Assembly: GCA_025331565.1 (NCBI GenBank)
Contig: JAFREQ010000017.1
Location: 310,001-374,000, forward strand
DNA from: Holacanthus passer
Lineage: Eukaryota; Chordata; Actinopteri; Pomacanthidae
DNA: 64,000 bases
Direction of reading: 5' to 3'
The translations under genes and the position numbers were made by a program. Every line of letters begins with the position of its first letter. The first letter of the stretch is position 1. Of the stretch, positions 32,301 through 45,200 are shown in pieces. The notes below the pieces were generated by a model, which worked only from the letters and a program-made list of their open reading frames with translations, was not told where the DNA came from and did not search any database.

Positions 32301-35300
32301 TGCTCCCGGGTATATAAACCACTAACACTACCATGTATTCCACTCTTTCCACTCTTTCTCCCTCAGTGTGGTGCCTGTCATTATATACTGTGCATACTGG
32401 CACAGAGCAGAATGCTAAACGAGTGATAAGAATAAATGGAGTGGGTTTTAGTTTCCAGACCTTGCTAGTCCTGCAGCCCTCGCTATTTTTTTTTTCCGCA
32501 GCAGTGTGGTCTCGGTGATCAGCCTCCCCTCGGCGTTGGCTGGCGACTGGTATCTGTCAGTGAAAGAGTGGGGAGTCCTCAATCTCCCTTTGCTTCTCTT
32601 TGACCTCCCTCCTTGCACCTTTAATCCCGTCTGTCTCTGTTTATAGACTTTATACATTTTGACAGCCGGTGTGGGGAGAAAGGCGGGTTTGGAGGGGCAA
32701 AGGCACTCTTTTTTTTTTATCTTCCTGAGCCCCACTTCCCCACTTCTCAGCCAGCAGGGAGAGACACTTTAAGGGCTTAAAAATAATCACTCGCTGTTTT
32801 CAGTGAGGGGCTTTCTAATTGAGCCTAGACTGACCCCTGAATGTGACTGTGCTGTCTGGTTTCCATCCCGGCACTTGATTGAAATGGGAAAAGTAGGCAG
32901 AGATTCAACTCATTCTTATTTATTTATGTTTGGTCGTCCCCTGTTTTGCATGGCCCAGCGGTGGATTAGCACTCTATGGATGGATCCACAGCGAAGGGGC
33001 CCCACTTCCCTGATACACTCTGGGGGGCTGGAATGTGCAACACACCGCCTGGACTAATGGTGTATGAGAGGGGGGCGGTATGAGCTGTCTACCTCAATAC
33101 ACCTCTTTACTATGTGGGGAGCTGTGCATGCTGCATTTTTCCAAATCTCAGCCTTATAATGTTTTGTACTTCTGGCTCTAAAGCATGCATTTTGGAAATT
33201 TGGAAATAGCACTGAAGAATAGCAGCATTGTAGAAATGACACTGCAGTTTATGCGGCATGCAATATGAATTTCACTTTTGACACTGGCCAGAAAATGGAG
33301 GTTTTTCGGCCTGTGACAAATACCTCTCATAAACAATGTTGACAGCGTGCTTGTGTACCAGGAAGTGCGAGCAGGATGCTGGATCTTTGTAGGTTAAACA
33401 CATCTGTCATGGCCACAACACTGTGTCCATTTATTCTAGTTTTACATGCTGCATGCTGTCAAACTCTGACTGACAGCTAAATCTGCTGGCTTATATTAGA
33501 ACTAAGCCACTGTGTAATTGAATATTAGTTAAATCCTCGTCATACTACTGAGATTTGACCTAAAAAAACACCAATCTGTAATTGGAGTACAGTGCCCCCC
33601 TTAGGCATCACAGTTGGCCTTCTACTATTGTATTTATCTTAATATAATTAGGTTATCAAACTTTATTTTTTTCATTTTTTTCTGTTATCATCTGAGCTCT
33701 TTCTCAAGGCCATGACCATATAGCTGTGCTTGATTTTTAATGAGGTTTTCACACTTGGATTATTTGACAATATATATTTTTTTAAGTTAGGAAAAGAAAA
33801 TTGTGCTGAGATCATCTGGCATCATTAGCTGCCAGCCTTTGAAAACCTCTGTGCACAACATTCAACTATATATAAATAAAATATCAGAACGGGCTTTGTT
33901 CCTTTTTATTTCGAATTGGCTCGGCCTGCTTGCTCTGCTACTCTTTAAAAAAACCTCTGCACTGCAATAAGGACAAAATAAGAAGTACTGTTATCTGAGC
34001 TGAAGTTATGTGAAGAAAAAGGAGAGAATTGGTGTCGTGTTTCTGACTCTGTGGAGAGTTACACTGACATCTTCTATGCATAATGTACTTTACAGTGAGC
34101 TGCCTGATTAATGCAGACGAGATGTTTAAGTGGTGCCAGGAGGACATCAGCTGAGGCGCTAGACTTGTTTGATAAAACATCTCTAATTAAAATCTGTGTT
34201 TCCTTTCCGTTGTTCTTTGTATATATTATCTGTATTTTACTTAGCTCTCTGGGGAGCAGGATAAATTGCATTAATTAAGTTCAGCTCCAAATGAACCATT
34301 TTTTTTTGTGTTTAGTGATATTTGTTGCTGTGGATTGTCGTGCTTGCTAATTGAAAGGCTTGTTAACTAGGTAACAGCCAAGAGACATCAAAACCTCCAT
34401 CTGTGCCTCTTAGTTGTTTCGCCACATCACATTGGCCATGCAGATGTCTGCTGCAACTATTCACTTGTGTCCTCTGTTGATGTGGCGAGATGTGTGTCCT
34501 TGAGGGCTGTGCTGGGAGAAAACACAGGTCAGTAGTCTGACCGTCCCTCTGGTAGCAGCCACAAAGGAGAGGCAGTAGTATTATCTTAGCTAGAGATGGT
34601 AGCAAAGGGTTTTTTAATCGCCTTCCTTTTCGTGCCCTGAGGCTCAATACATTCTCCCTGTAGATGCTTCTCCCTTTGCAGCCTCACAGTCACCCTCTCA
34701 CTCCATTCTCCAAACCACTCTGCAGTAAAATTAGATTTTATGATTTGGGGTCATTGCAGCTTCCAGAAAACTGGAATACCAGGGATGCATAAAAAGTTCT
34801 GGATACTTTGCTTGAAACCGCCACAATGTGTGAGCAGTAAGTTTAGAAATGACAGCATGAAGAAGGCTACTGTAGCTCTGCTCTTTTATTTTTGTTCTGT
34901 CTTTTAGAGGCACAATTTACCTCATCCATTTTTTTTAATGCCACATCATTTGGAGATGGAGTCTACAGGACAGAAAATACATTTTCAAGAAATTATTAAA
35001 GTAAGGAAAGAGACAAACAAACAGCAACTGAAATGTCCCTCAGCAGCCCATTATAGTAATTTAGTGGAGTCTGGATTTCTGGGGGAAGAGGAGGAAACAT
35101 GACGGATGTATGGGGAGACTCATCTTAACACTCTCAGCAGGGGTGCCAGATAATGCGGGCCACTTAGTAACTACACAGGAAGGAAGGACATGGCTATTTT
35201 TTTTTTTTCACACAGCTTATTTACAAAATCTGAATGCCAGATCTCCATCTGTTAAAGCCAAATTACTGCAGTGCTGTGCATAATTCCTCTGCATTCAGAG

Positions 35301-35940
35301 AGATTTTCACTTAGTATGTATTCACACATCTCATTGAGTACTGAAAAAATATATAAATAAATATGTAGCACAAAGTGGAAGTGACACTGATTAGGGAATA
35401 AACTCCGCTTTAAGAATTATAATACAACATTTTCTTTCTGTAATTGCAGGCTATTTTCTGTCTTCATTTTCTCCTGCTGGCTCAGTATCTCTCAGGACTC
35501 TCTTTGCCCAAGCAGTGGTAGAGTTGACATTTACCCCTCCTGCAGACAAAGAGCGCTGGCAGAGTGAATGGGGAATGGAGGGAGTAGCCGGCAACTCCGG
35601 GGCACAGGCCAGATGGATTAACTTGAAAGGCATGGCATTGTAAACCAAATTCAAATTAATCCCTTTTTTGTGTCCCTTGATGGAACAATGCTTCTTTCCT
35701 GGGCCTCAGAGAGACATTGACGCTGAAGGGAGAGTCAGGCCTTCACCATATCCGACACTCTATTCACATCACTGCTCTCAATTACCTGCCACAGAAATCA
35801 GGCACTTTCTCAACACTGGAAAAATTACCTCTCATAATTCAAGGCAGGACCCATGAACTGAATATATTTGAATATTAATTAGAAATCACATCTTATAGTA
35901 AATATGCACCTCTGGAAGCTGGTTTCATTATCTGTCGGCT
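29381..35940. other. Intron 2, AT-rich, no recognised genes
   Basis: This is a long AT-rich stretch with short homopolymer runs (A at about 29618-29626, T at about 35200-35209) and ATTA-rich patches near 30765-30780, 34262-34272 and 35845-35885. No coding exon, RNA gene or mobile-element terminus is recognised. The open frames seen here lack family similarity. Confidence 0.4.
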
Positions 35941-38900
35941 ATTTTTTTTTTGCCGGTCTGACTCGCATTTTTAATGCAAACGCGGTGTCAGGATTTCCAT
36001 ATAAAATAGTTCTCAGACCATTTGGCTCTGTCCAGTTTTTTTGGGGCATGTCTGTTTCCCCCTGTGGCCCTGACTAGCTGACGCAGCCTAACAAATAAAA
36101 GTGAACTCCAAAACCCCCTCTGCAGGACAAAAACCCTGAAAACCTCCTGACCCCACCCCCACATCACCCAAAGTTTTGAGTCTTACCACTATTTGACCAG
36201 TATCTTTTTTCAAATGCAGTGCGGCCTCACCATGATTATTGTAAGAATGTCCCTGTCTGCCAGCTTTTCTCTTCTTTCATTGTGTTACTCAGTGACCCGT
36301 GCTGTTCCATATTCGATTTCCTTAAGACATTTTTATGGGAAAGTCTGTTGGTAAATCACTATTAAATTCCTTTTGGAACCACTTCTTAATTCTTCCTCCT
36401 CCCCCTTATTTGTGTGTCTTTGTGTGTGCGTAATACGCCGCAGAAGTAGGACAAGAGGTCCCACTGTTACAGCTTGTATTATTTGACGCAGCCATTCATT
36501 AATTATCTTCCCGGCACAGTCTTCCTTATCGCTCATTGTTTCCTTTTTTTGTTTTTTGCTCCAAGCACCTTGTTCCATGCCGTTCTAATCCCAGCTCTTT
36601 GTTAAATCATTTGCCCATCCAATATCCTGGGGAATATCTGAAAGAATAGAAAGAGCACAGTGCATATGGCTCCATACTGAGAGTCAGGATCTCACACGTG
36701 TTAGGTTTTTTTTTTTTTTTTTTTTGCCATAGTTTGACACCTAGGAAACTGGAGAAAGTGGAGGCTGAAAGTTTAAAACATTTAGTGAGATAAACTGTGA
36801 TTGTCGCCACGAGGAGGGACACGTTGAGGAGAAAATAGATTGCTGGTTGTCACTCTTTACTTTTTCTTTTTTCTTTTTTTTTTACACATCTGCCCCTGAG
36901 GCTGTTTGTTGCTGCCTGGCTCCGAGGACAGATTTATGTTGCGTTTAAGTCGACCAGAAATGTTTGGATTTATCACCAAAGGCTTCGGAGGAGTTGGTGC
37001 ACTCGTGGTTTGAACACACACATAGACAGAGAGACACCTCCAACTTCTGAATGTCACACATGCTTTAGCTCCGCTGCCCTGCTCTGTTGATGCTGGACTA
37101 AATGATCCATGGCGCTGTATATGGACCGCACCTCCTCTCATTGGTCACAGCCACTTGCTTTTTATTGAATCCACCAGGTTAGTCCATAGAAATGTTGACT
37201 CATATATTATCATCATTGCCTTTGAATGCAGGACAATTTATTGCACTGTCTTTCAAAGTGATGGCTTTTGTCCTCCTCCGGCCTTTCCTGAAAACATGTT
37301 TTGTTTTCCATCTTCATGTATTAGACCATCAATCCTTCAGCTGCTGTAAGCCTCCATTTTCTGCCCCAGAGGTGACCGCTCTGGCATCCACCACCACGGC
37401 CTATGTGGCATTACGCTAAACCTCAAATTGTTTACTCACCAATCTATTAATAAGAAACTTCACTGACGATCAGTGGCAGACGGCAAGAATGCTGGACATG
37501 TTACAGACACATGGGGGGGAATTATAGACAGTAGGAGGCTCAAAGCATGCTAAAATCTGTTTGTGGACCGGGGCGTGTGCGGGAAACGTAGATACTCGTG
37601 CCCCTGCTGAGCTCTGGGTGCTGTGATGAATGGCGCTGTATAGCGTTTTTACTGCCCTGCGCATTCCTGTGTCTGGGTTGTTTACTGTTACCACACCTCG
37701 CTCCTCTGTGTGTAGTGGTAACCAGCCGGGTAACACATGGTGCTGTCTGTGCCAATAACATTGCCCCGGCGTAGTTTTCCTGCCCCTGCTTCAAACCTAA
37801 TTCACTCCACCGCCTGCCCACTGGTCACATACCAGCGGCATAGCTTCATGGCATAAAGCTCAAGAGATCTGAAGTGTAGGAAACAAAACAGTGTTGCAGC
37901 TGTAGACGGGAATCAATGGGCACAACTGTGGACATGACAGAGGGGATTTAACATTCAGCCGCATTTTAAACCATTAGCTACCGTCTCTTGTCTTGTTATC
38001 ACAACTGTCCATGTTGCACAGCTGTATAATTTTTTTTTCTTTCTGTCAGATAGATTCCATGGCTCGTTAAGGCGGGATTTAGTGTCAATAAATCCACATT
38101 AGCCGCAGGAAGGACAGTGACCTCTCTAACTGTAATTAGACAGGGAGGTCTGCTCCAGCTCCGTCCCTTAAAGGCCAGCCACAGACACGACTTCCATCAT
38201 AATGTGTGGACATCAGTTGATCGGTTGGGGACAGGTGGGGATGTCATCATGACCTTCAATTTGCCGGTGCATGCGTGGGTGCAGTCTGAGGAGCCTTTTG
38301 ACGAGGGTCTGTGGCTTCACAGAGGGTCTCTTGTCTCGTTAGTGAAATGTTGATGGTTCTAATGATAAGTGAAGGACATTAGCTTGTGTGACCACTCTTC
38401 TGGCTCTTTAGAGGACGGCGACTCCAGTCTGGATGTTTTCACCTGCTAAACGGCACCGTGGGCCAAGTGTTTTAACTTGCTGTTGTGGAGAATGCTAACA
38501 ACCGTGAGGGAAACGTTTGCCAGCTTGAGAGGCACATTTCCCCACCCTCTGGCCAGTTTACTATCTCGGCGCCATCTTGGCATGTCCCCCAGTTAACATT
38601 TGTGGGAAGAAAGAGGAAAATCAGCATTCTGTGACAACTGTGAAATCATCTGAGATGGAGGTAAAGTGGAGGATTAGGCTGGGATTGGGCCAGAGGAGAG
38701 CACAGTGACTCAGGGAGACAGGCGGAGGGAGAGATGGAGGAGGAACAGTTCCCAGCAAAATGCACTGAATAGATTTTTAGAGCCTCTGTAATTGTCTTTC
38801 TCTTTGTCTGCTGTCCTGGAAAACCACCCACTCCTCCTCCTCGCCTTTTCTTTCTCCCGCCCACTTTCAGCTTTGTAGAGCTTTAGCTGAAATCCTATAG

Positions 38901-41900
38901 GTGATAACGAATAATGCAATCGTTTGTTTTTGTTGCAGGCATTTTGCTGATCCCGATCTAATTCTGAAAATCTTGACTCTCTTTTGCAGCTTCGCTTTAA
39001 TTTGTTGTCATCTTTGTTATCTCCCCGCTGTCACATTGAACTATTTCTGGCTGCTTTTTTTTATTGTGACTTCTAGAGTTGTTTATCTCCCTGCTGGCCT
39101 TTTCACAGATACGAGGTATGTGCAGCAATGTGTTGTGACACACAACACACTTTCAAGCTGCTCTCTTCTCCTCTCTCACCTGTCTGTTCCCATTTCCTTC
39201 ACAACATCCCTGTTGCTCAGCCTTCACCCAGGTTGTTTTCCTCGCAATTTATTCCAGCTTCCTTTCTGTGACAAACAGAAAAGGGGTTTCTTTGGAGCTA
39301 TTAGCCCACCAATATAGTTCCTTTCATTCTCTCCTCACCTTCTTTCTCCCTTTCTCCAACTCTCTGTCCATCATCTGTCCAACCTCCCTTTTAGGTTTTC
39401 CTCTGCCCTAGTGTTCCTCTTCTCCCTCTGACTTAAGAGTTTCTTGATTCCTGTTGGCATCTAGCAGTGTTACCGTTTCTTCCTTCCCTTCCAGCTCGAC
39501 TCCGCTGGATGACTGGAGCCCTTGTTGAGGTGTTTGTTGTGGTTGTTGGCCCAGGCTGTTTCTCAAGGGGCTCCTTCAGCTTGTCTCTCCTCCCTGAGTG
39601 TCCCTGGCCCCTGGCCCCCTAGCTCCCACCCCCCCTTGCCTCACAAAGCTGCTGTCAGCTCACAGGCCACATGTGTCAGGCCTCAAGTCCTTATTTAAGA
39701 CCCAGGTCCTGCCTAGGCGTCACTGTTCCAGCAACAGCGAGGGCACCATGAAAGAGAGGGTGTAGGCAGCTATTCAGGAGCCCGGAAAGACACAGAGGAA
39801 GGCTGGACAAGAAAAAGTGATGGAAATAAAGTAAAAGCACTCTCACTGGAACAATTGCTCTCAGCCCAGCTGACACTGTGAACTCTGAAAAAAAGTACTC
39901 TGTGTGTGAAGAGGTAGAGTGACTATTCACCCACACAGAGTGCCCCCAGTTCATAAGACTTTATAAAAAAGTGTGAATATGGTAGTTTGGCTGGAGGGGA
40001 CAGTGGAGCTCAGCCAGACTCATGCACAACAGCCTCTCTGTTAGACTCTCTCGCTCTCAACAGCGCAGGAGCCGAGACACATTAACAAATACAAGCCTCC
40101 AATAAAACACCACCGCTGGACAATGTTCTTCCAGCTCTGCCAGTGGTCTGATAGGCTGTATATGAGGCACAGAGAAGCCATGCCATTCATTCCATTTGAG
40201 TGTATTCAGGCGTCTGTTTTTCTTTATTAGGCTTTGGTTAAATAGTGATGACTCATTCCATATCTGAGAGTGCCAGTGGTTTTATTTCATTATTTTTTTT
40301 TAACACATACTGCATTCAGCCATTAGGCCCTGGCTTTGTGCACGGCTGTTTATTGGTTGCTTGCTAATATTGTTTTTGTGGCCATTTGTCTACGCAGCTC
40401 TGGAGACGCTCAGCCGTTTGGGGATGTTGGTGGCGTAGTCTTTAAATAGTATGATGACTAACCAGGTAGAGACGACTGAGCCTGTCAACAGCTCCTTAAA
40501 GTCTCTGTGTTGGGGGGGGGGGTCACAGGAGACAGAAGCTCTAATTGACAATCAGTGATGAGTGTCTAAACAGACTGTTATTACAGGGCTCCCAGGGCCT
40601 TGATCAGCCAGTGTGGAGAGACAGACAGACCGGAGGGGGCTGGGGGACGAGAAAGGGACAAGACATAAACATAATTGTCCTTTGGTTTCATGGGAAGACT
40701 GGCACTTAATCCTTAAGACTGATGTGGCTTCACACAGCACAAAGGGAAACAGAGAGATTGTGGTCCAAATGTTAAAGGTTACGGTTACGTCTGACCTCTG
40801 GATGTGTATACGGACTGGATCCTGTCTCTCTCTTCGCACCCTCAGAGGAGTGCTGCAGTGTCAGCGGTGGGCAGGATAATGATGGTTTCCACAGCCGTAA
40901 TGCATAGAGGGAGGAAAGAACGTCCATCTTTGTTGTGGGAACAGCACCAACAGCAGTTTGTGGACAGAAACAAGCTCAGACACACACAGAGTAAAAGGGG
41001 GACAGGGCAAATTAACATTTATGCCAAGGCTCAATTTGACTAGTCGTTAAAGTTTCCTCGCTGTGGTCAGGAGGCAATATTGGGCATGAAGGGTTTGAAT
41101 TAAAATGTCTAACATGAGTGCTGGTAGATGTTTGTGGATAATACCTATAATGTTAGGCTCTTTTGGTGGCATAGTCATGTTTTTTTGTGATTTCACATTT
41201 CATTACTTCCCAAACCTACGTATAATAATAAATCATGAGCTGCGTGAGGTTTGAGTGTTGGTCTATGCCAACCACTATTTTTCCTCATGTTTTCATACTT
41301 TCTTTTTATTGTTTTTCCCCAGTGGACCAACTCCATACTACACTGTGATATACAATACAGATACATAGCGATCTTCACACAATACTCTTCATGCCGGATG
41401 CTTGTGGTGGATCTTTTTTGCTGGCAGGTATTTCCACACAAAGCCTCCCTTGTTGCTTTCCATTATCCTCTTTTAATTAATGTATCTCCCAGGGCACATA
41501 GTGTGCAGTAATTAAGGGCTAATTGCACCCAAGGTCAGTGGATTTATTCATTTATCTGTTCATTTATTTTGTAATCAGCCTTCTGTAAAGTGATTTTATC
41601 TGTCACCGTTTGGCCGTAATCCTCCTCTCCTCACCTCCTCTGCAGCCGACCACCACCTCAGCCTCGTAAGTCGAGCCAAGGTGGTGATGGCCGCAAGGAG
41701 GAAGCCAGTGACACATAACGGTGTCGCCACTTGCTGGGAAGGCCTTAGGGCCCCTGCGCTCCTTCTGGACCGGCGTAAATGGGTTGGCTGCCTCAGGACA
41801 TGCAGTCTCTAGAGGTGGTTTGGGTGTGCTAATGGTGTGTTGGGTGTAAATAGTGGTTTGCTCCCAGTGCTGGCTGGATTTCAACACTCAGCACAATGAC

Positions 41901-42060
41901 ACCTGCTGGACTGAATGATGATTTCATTTTCAATTACTTCCTGTGAACAAGTTTGAAAATATGGAAAATAAAATGCATATCGCAGAATCTCAACCAGAAC
42001 TTTTAAATTGTGTGAGATTTATCATTTCACCTGTTGTTAGTTATTGTCACATTGTCAAGA
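35941..42060. other. Intron 2, no recognised genes; homopolymers and pyrimidine-rich tracts
   Basis: A run of 20 T lies at 36706-36725, a T-rich tract at 36861-36883, a pyrimidine-rich stretch at 39315-39430 and a run of about 11 G at 40512-40522. The open frame at 38901-39317 encodes a hydrophobic, Cys/Phe/Leu-rich peptide explained by T-rich composition. ATTA-rich candidate regulatory patches lie at 36485-36510 (CATTAATTATC) and 41472-41550 (TTTTAATTAATG, AGTAATTAAGGGC, CTAATTGCACCC). Confidence 0.35.
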
Positions 42061-42111
42061 AAAGATGTATAGGTGACCTTAGGAAGTTAATTATCATGTG
42101 ACCCTTTAAGC

Positions 42112-42214
42112 CAATCAGCTGCCAGCTCCTGTATATAAAAGGCTTCCATTTTCCTCCATGCTCTGATGAAGGTCACCAGGCTGATAGCTGTTTTTTTGAC
42201 ATGTCTGGAATAAA
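42112..42214 (+). promoter_or_regulatory. Compact CCAAT/TATA/hammerhead-like/AATAAA assembly, possible retroelement fragment
   Basis: Within about 100 bp on the + strand lie CCAAT (42112-42116), TATATAAAA (42132-42140), CTGATGA (42163-42169) and AATAAA (42209-42214). CTGATGA is the conserved hammerhead-ribozyme core. It is followed by AGGTCACCAGGCT, which can form only an imperfect stem, and then GATA where the ribozyme would have GAAA. So the catalytic core is broken if it ever was one. This order suits the promoter-bearing terminal repeat of a retroelement; Penelope-like elements are known to carry hammerhead motifs. It could also be an LTR fragment or chance. The motifs are read directly and the class is inference. 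Confidence 0.3.
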
Positions 42215-45200
42215 CAGGTAAAATTAAACTTTCCTGAAGATCTGTGTGTGTGCTGCCTTTTCACCTTTAGGTATTTAATATTTAAATTCTTCAAAGCTGA
42301 CTTAAAATCTGTCTGCAATTGAACAAATCTTTTAACCTACAAAAGGGGCAGATTTATTCACAGTGAGCTGAATAATGACCAGAGCATTTTAAAATGAGCC
42401 CCCATGTATAAACTCATTTTCAGATATAAATGTCTTCCTTGCTAACATATTCATGCTTTGTTCAACAGATTGTCCCTTTCTCCTCATATTAATCTCTTCT
42501 AGGTGAACAGATTTGGTTTGCCTCCTGGTTTCCTTTAATAAAGCAGCTCTTTTGTCTGTGCCAGATGAGGAGAGAGCCCCTGTGATCCCTCCTGTTCCAT
42601 GTGGCGAGTGCTTCATCATAGCTCGTAGCATGTCCAGATTTTTAGTCCTTTATTAGTACATCGTCACACAAATGCATCCTTGCACGCACAGGTTCGCACA
42701 CAAATACACAATCTCATGCATAAAGGAATGGCCAAACAGACAACCCACATGCCCTTGCACGTCGGCAGTCAGTGGGGTTTCTGCTCAGCATGTGTGCAGT
42801 AGCCCACCTTGCCTCTGTCATGTTTTCCATATTAAAGTGCTGGTGTGGTGGGCTCCTGCTGGTGGCAGGGTAGGGGCCCTGTCCCAGGGCTGTGCATGTG
42901 GGCCTAATCCCCTCATTAACTCAGCCAGTCCTGGGCGCAGATGGCAGGTTGGCACTGAAACTGGGTGCACGCCACCCCCCGTTTTCTACCGCTGTCAGAC
43001 CCTGAGATCCCTCTGACTAGTGTGCGCTCATTACTGTTAATGGATCGCTGTAGGTTTGTCTCGGCCGCGCTCGTGTGTGTTGAGAGTGCACGTGAGAGAG
43101 CGCGCGTGTGTATGTGTACATGTTTTCCTGTTTCATCAGGGGTGTTGACTCTGTTCAGTTCAGTTGTCTATTTAATGAAGACTGATGAAAGATGTGATTT
43201 GTACAGGGCACTTGCTTCAGCTGTCACTTACAACACTTTTTCTAAAACCCATCTGTACAGTAGATACTGCAGCAGCCTGTCTTATCTTCATGATATGGTA
43301 GGAAAGAATTATGAAACATGACATGATGCTTCCTGATACAGGCTGAAGAGGGGGCGATTACACACATGTACACGCAGCAGTTATTTTTTCTCCTCTCGCT
43401 CAGTCCCTTCCTGAATATTGGAAACGGCTATGGACTCAACCCTCTCAAGTGCCTGCAGTCGCCCTGATTATCAGAGGTCCTACAAGACATTTACAAGGCA
43501 CTCAACAAAACTGACTCTGCCAGCCCATGAAATAACAAACTGTTAAAAACATTCTTGTAAATTTTCCGCCAACAGGCTGGGGGAAAATGTGAGCAAACTG
43601 ACAATCTAGACACAGCACTTGAGGTGCTAGGAGCTGTTGCTACTGACAAAAACCAGAAACCCTTCACTCCTTTGAGAATTTGTCAGGACTGTGCTACAGG
43701 GTATGTGGGCTGGCACTGCAGTTAAATATAGCATGTGTTTACAGAACGTCCAGTAGCACTTTTTCATTTGAGTATTTCTGATGCACTGACAGAATTTATT
43801 TAATTAATTCCATTTTCCTCTAATATTCGCCCAGAGTGAAGCTGAAGAATATGATCTTTTATTTTAAGAGATTGGAACAGATATATTGTGCTGGACTTGG
43901 GCCAATCATGCACAGATGAAAGACTGGTGTGTGTGTGTGTAAGTAAGTGTGTGTTTGACTCTTTGAGCATGTGTGTGTGTCTGTGGAGGTCATTCTGGGC
44001 TTCCTGTTGACAGCTGCAGGCTGTGGGCAGATTTACTCCGCGGCAGATGCTGCTGAGGGACACAACTCTGTCTTAAGTTTATGTTGGACCATTTGGCCGC
44101 ATCTATTTATGGACTAGGACTATACAATGAGAATAGGTAGACTAAGCAAAGCTGCTTTCAGCAATAAAAATGTCTTAAGAGTGTTACTTTGCATGTGTTT
44201 GGCTGTGTGTGTGTTGGTCTGTTTGGGTGGCAGTTGTTAGCTTGGTTGGACACCCTCATTACCAGGCATGCACAGGAAGGCACGGTTGATTTCCCTCTAC
44301 AATAGGGCATGTTGGGTCTTGAAAAAATCCACAATAGACTCACTGTGACATCCTGGTGCCTCCTTTCATCTTCTCCTTCCTCCTGTCCATGCCTCCTTCC
44401 ATGCTGCTGTTCTGCTCAATGTCTTTACAATGTGATGTCACATGTAATTTGTATCCCTGCCTGAGATTTTGTGAAAGAGGATAAATCTGGATATTCTCAG
44501 CGGGTGAGTGAGCACGACCATGGCTCGGAGTCTGGTCAAGTATGTCAAAGACTGGTACCAAATCATCATCCCATGAGAGAGGAGGACTGGTCTGGCTTTG
44601 CTCATGTAAATATCAAAGTCCATTCATGTCGAACGGCCATCATCTAAATCTAGGGCACCTTTAGATCGACAACTAAAGAAAGTAGTCATTATCTGTCCTG
44701 TGCCTCCATCATCTCAGCTTCTTTTTTTTCACTTGGACTGAAGAAACGCTGTCTTGGGTTCTTCAGTGAGTCGGCTGTGAGTTATAGATTTGTGCTGTGT
44801 GTGTTGGCAGTCTGAGACCAGGAGCACAAATCCAAACAGAGCACATGACCTCAATCGAAAAGTCAAACATAGGTTTGTCACCAGAGGACCAAATGTGGGA
44901 AATACTGTTGATTCATCTGGTTAGCAATAAAAAATGCATGCTACAAGCAATTCCTCAGTCTAAATAAAATTTGAACGAGTTTAAATTGATAATAACTGGG
45001 TATTTTGTAAAACATTGAAAATGCTTTTTGTATGTTCCACCACTTTCCAATACTTTCCTCTCCTCTCCCAAGACACATAAAGAGCCTGCCAAAAAACTGA
45101 GCAGGTTAGGCCTTGCTTTGAGCAATGAGCACAGATTCAGTTTCATTGCTCAAACATTTACCATTTTGTTTGCTATGTATCAGCCTGGAGTTTGACAAAG

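Noticed and set aside
33591..33612. TACAGTGCC word like the end of a Tc1-type transposon
   Set aside because: Similarity stops after about nine bases and no inverted partner was found.
38901..39317. 138-codon open frame with hydrophobic stretches suggesting membrane segments
   Set aside because: Explained by T-rich composition, which yields Phe, Leu, Cys and Ser codons.
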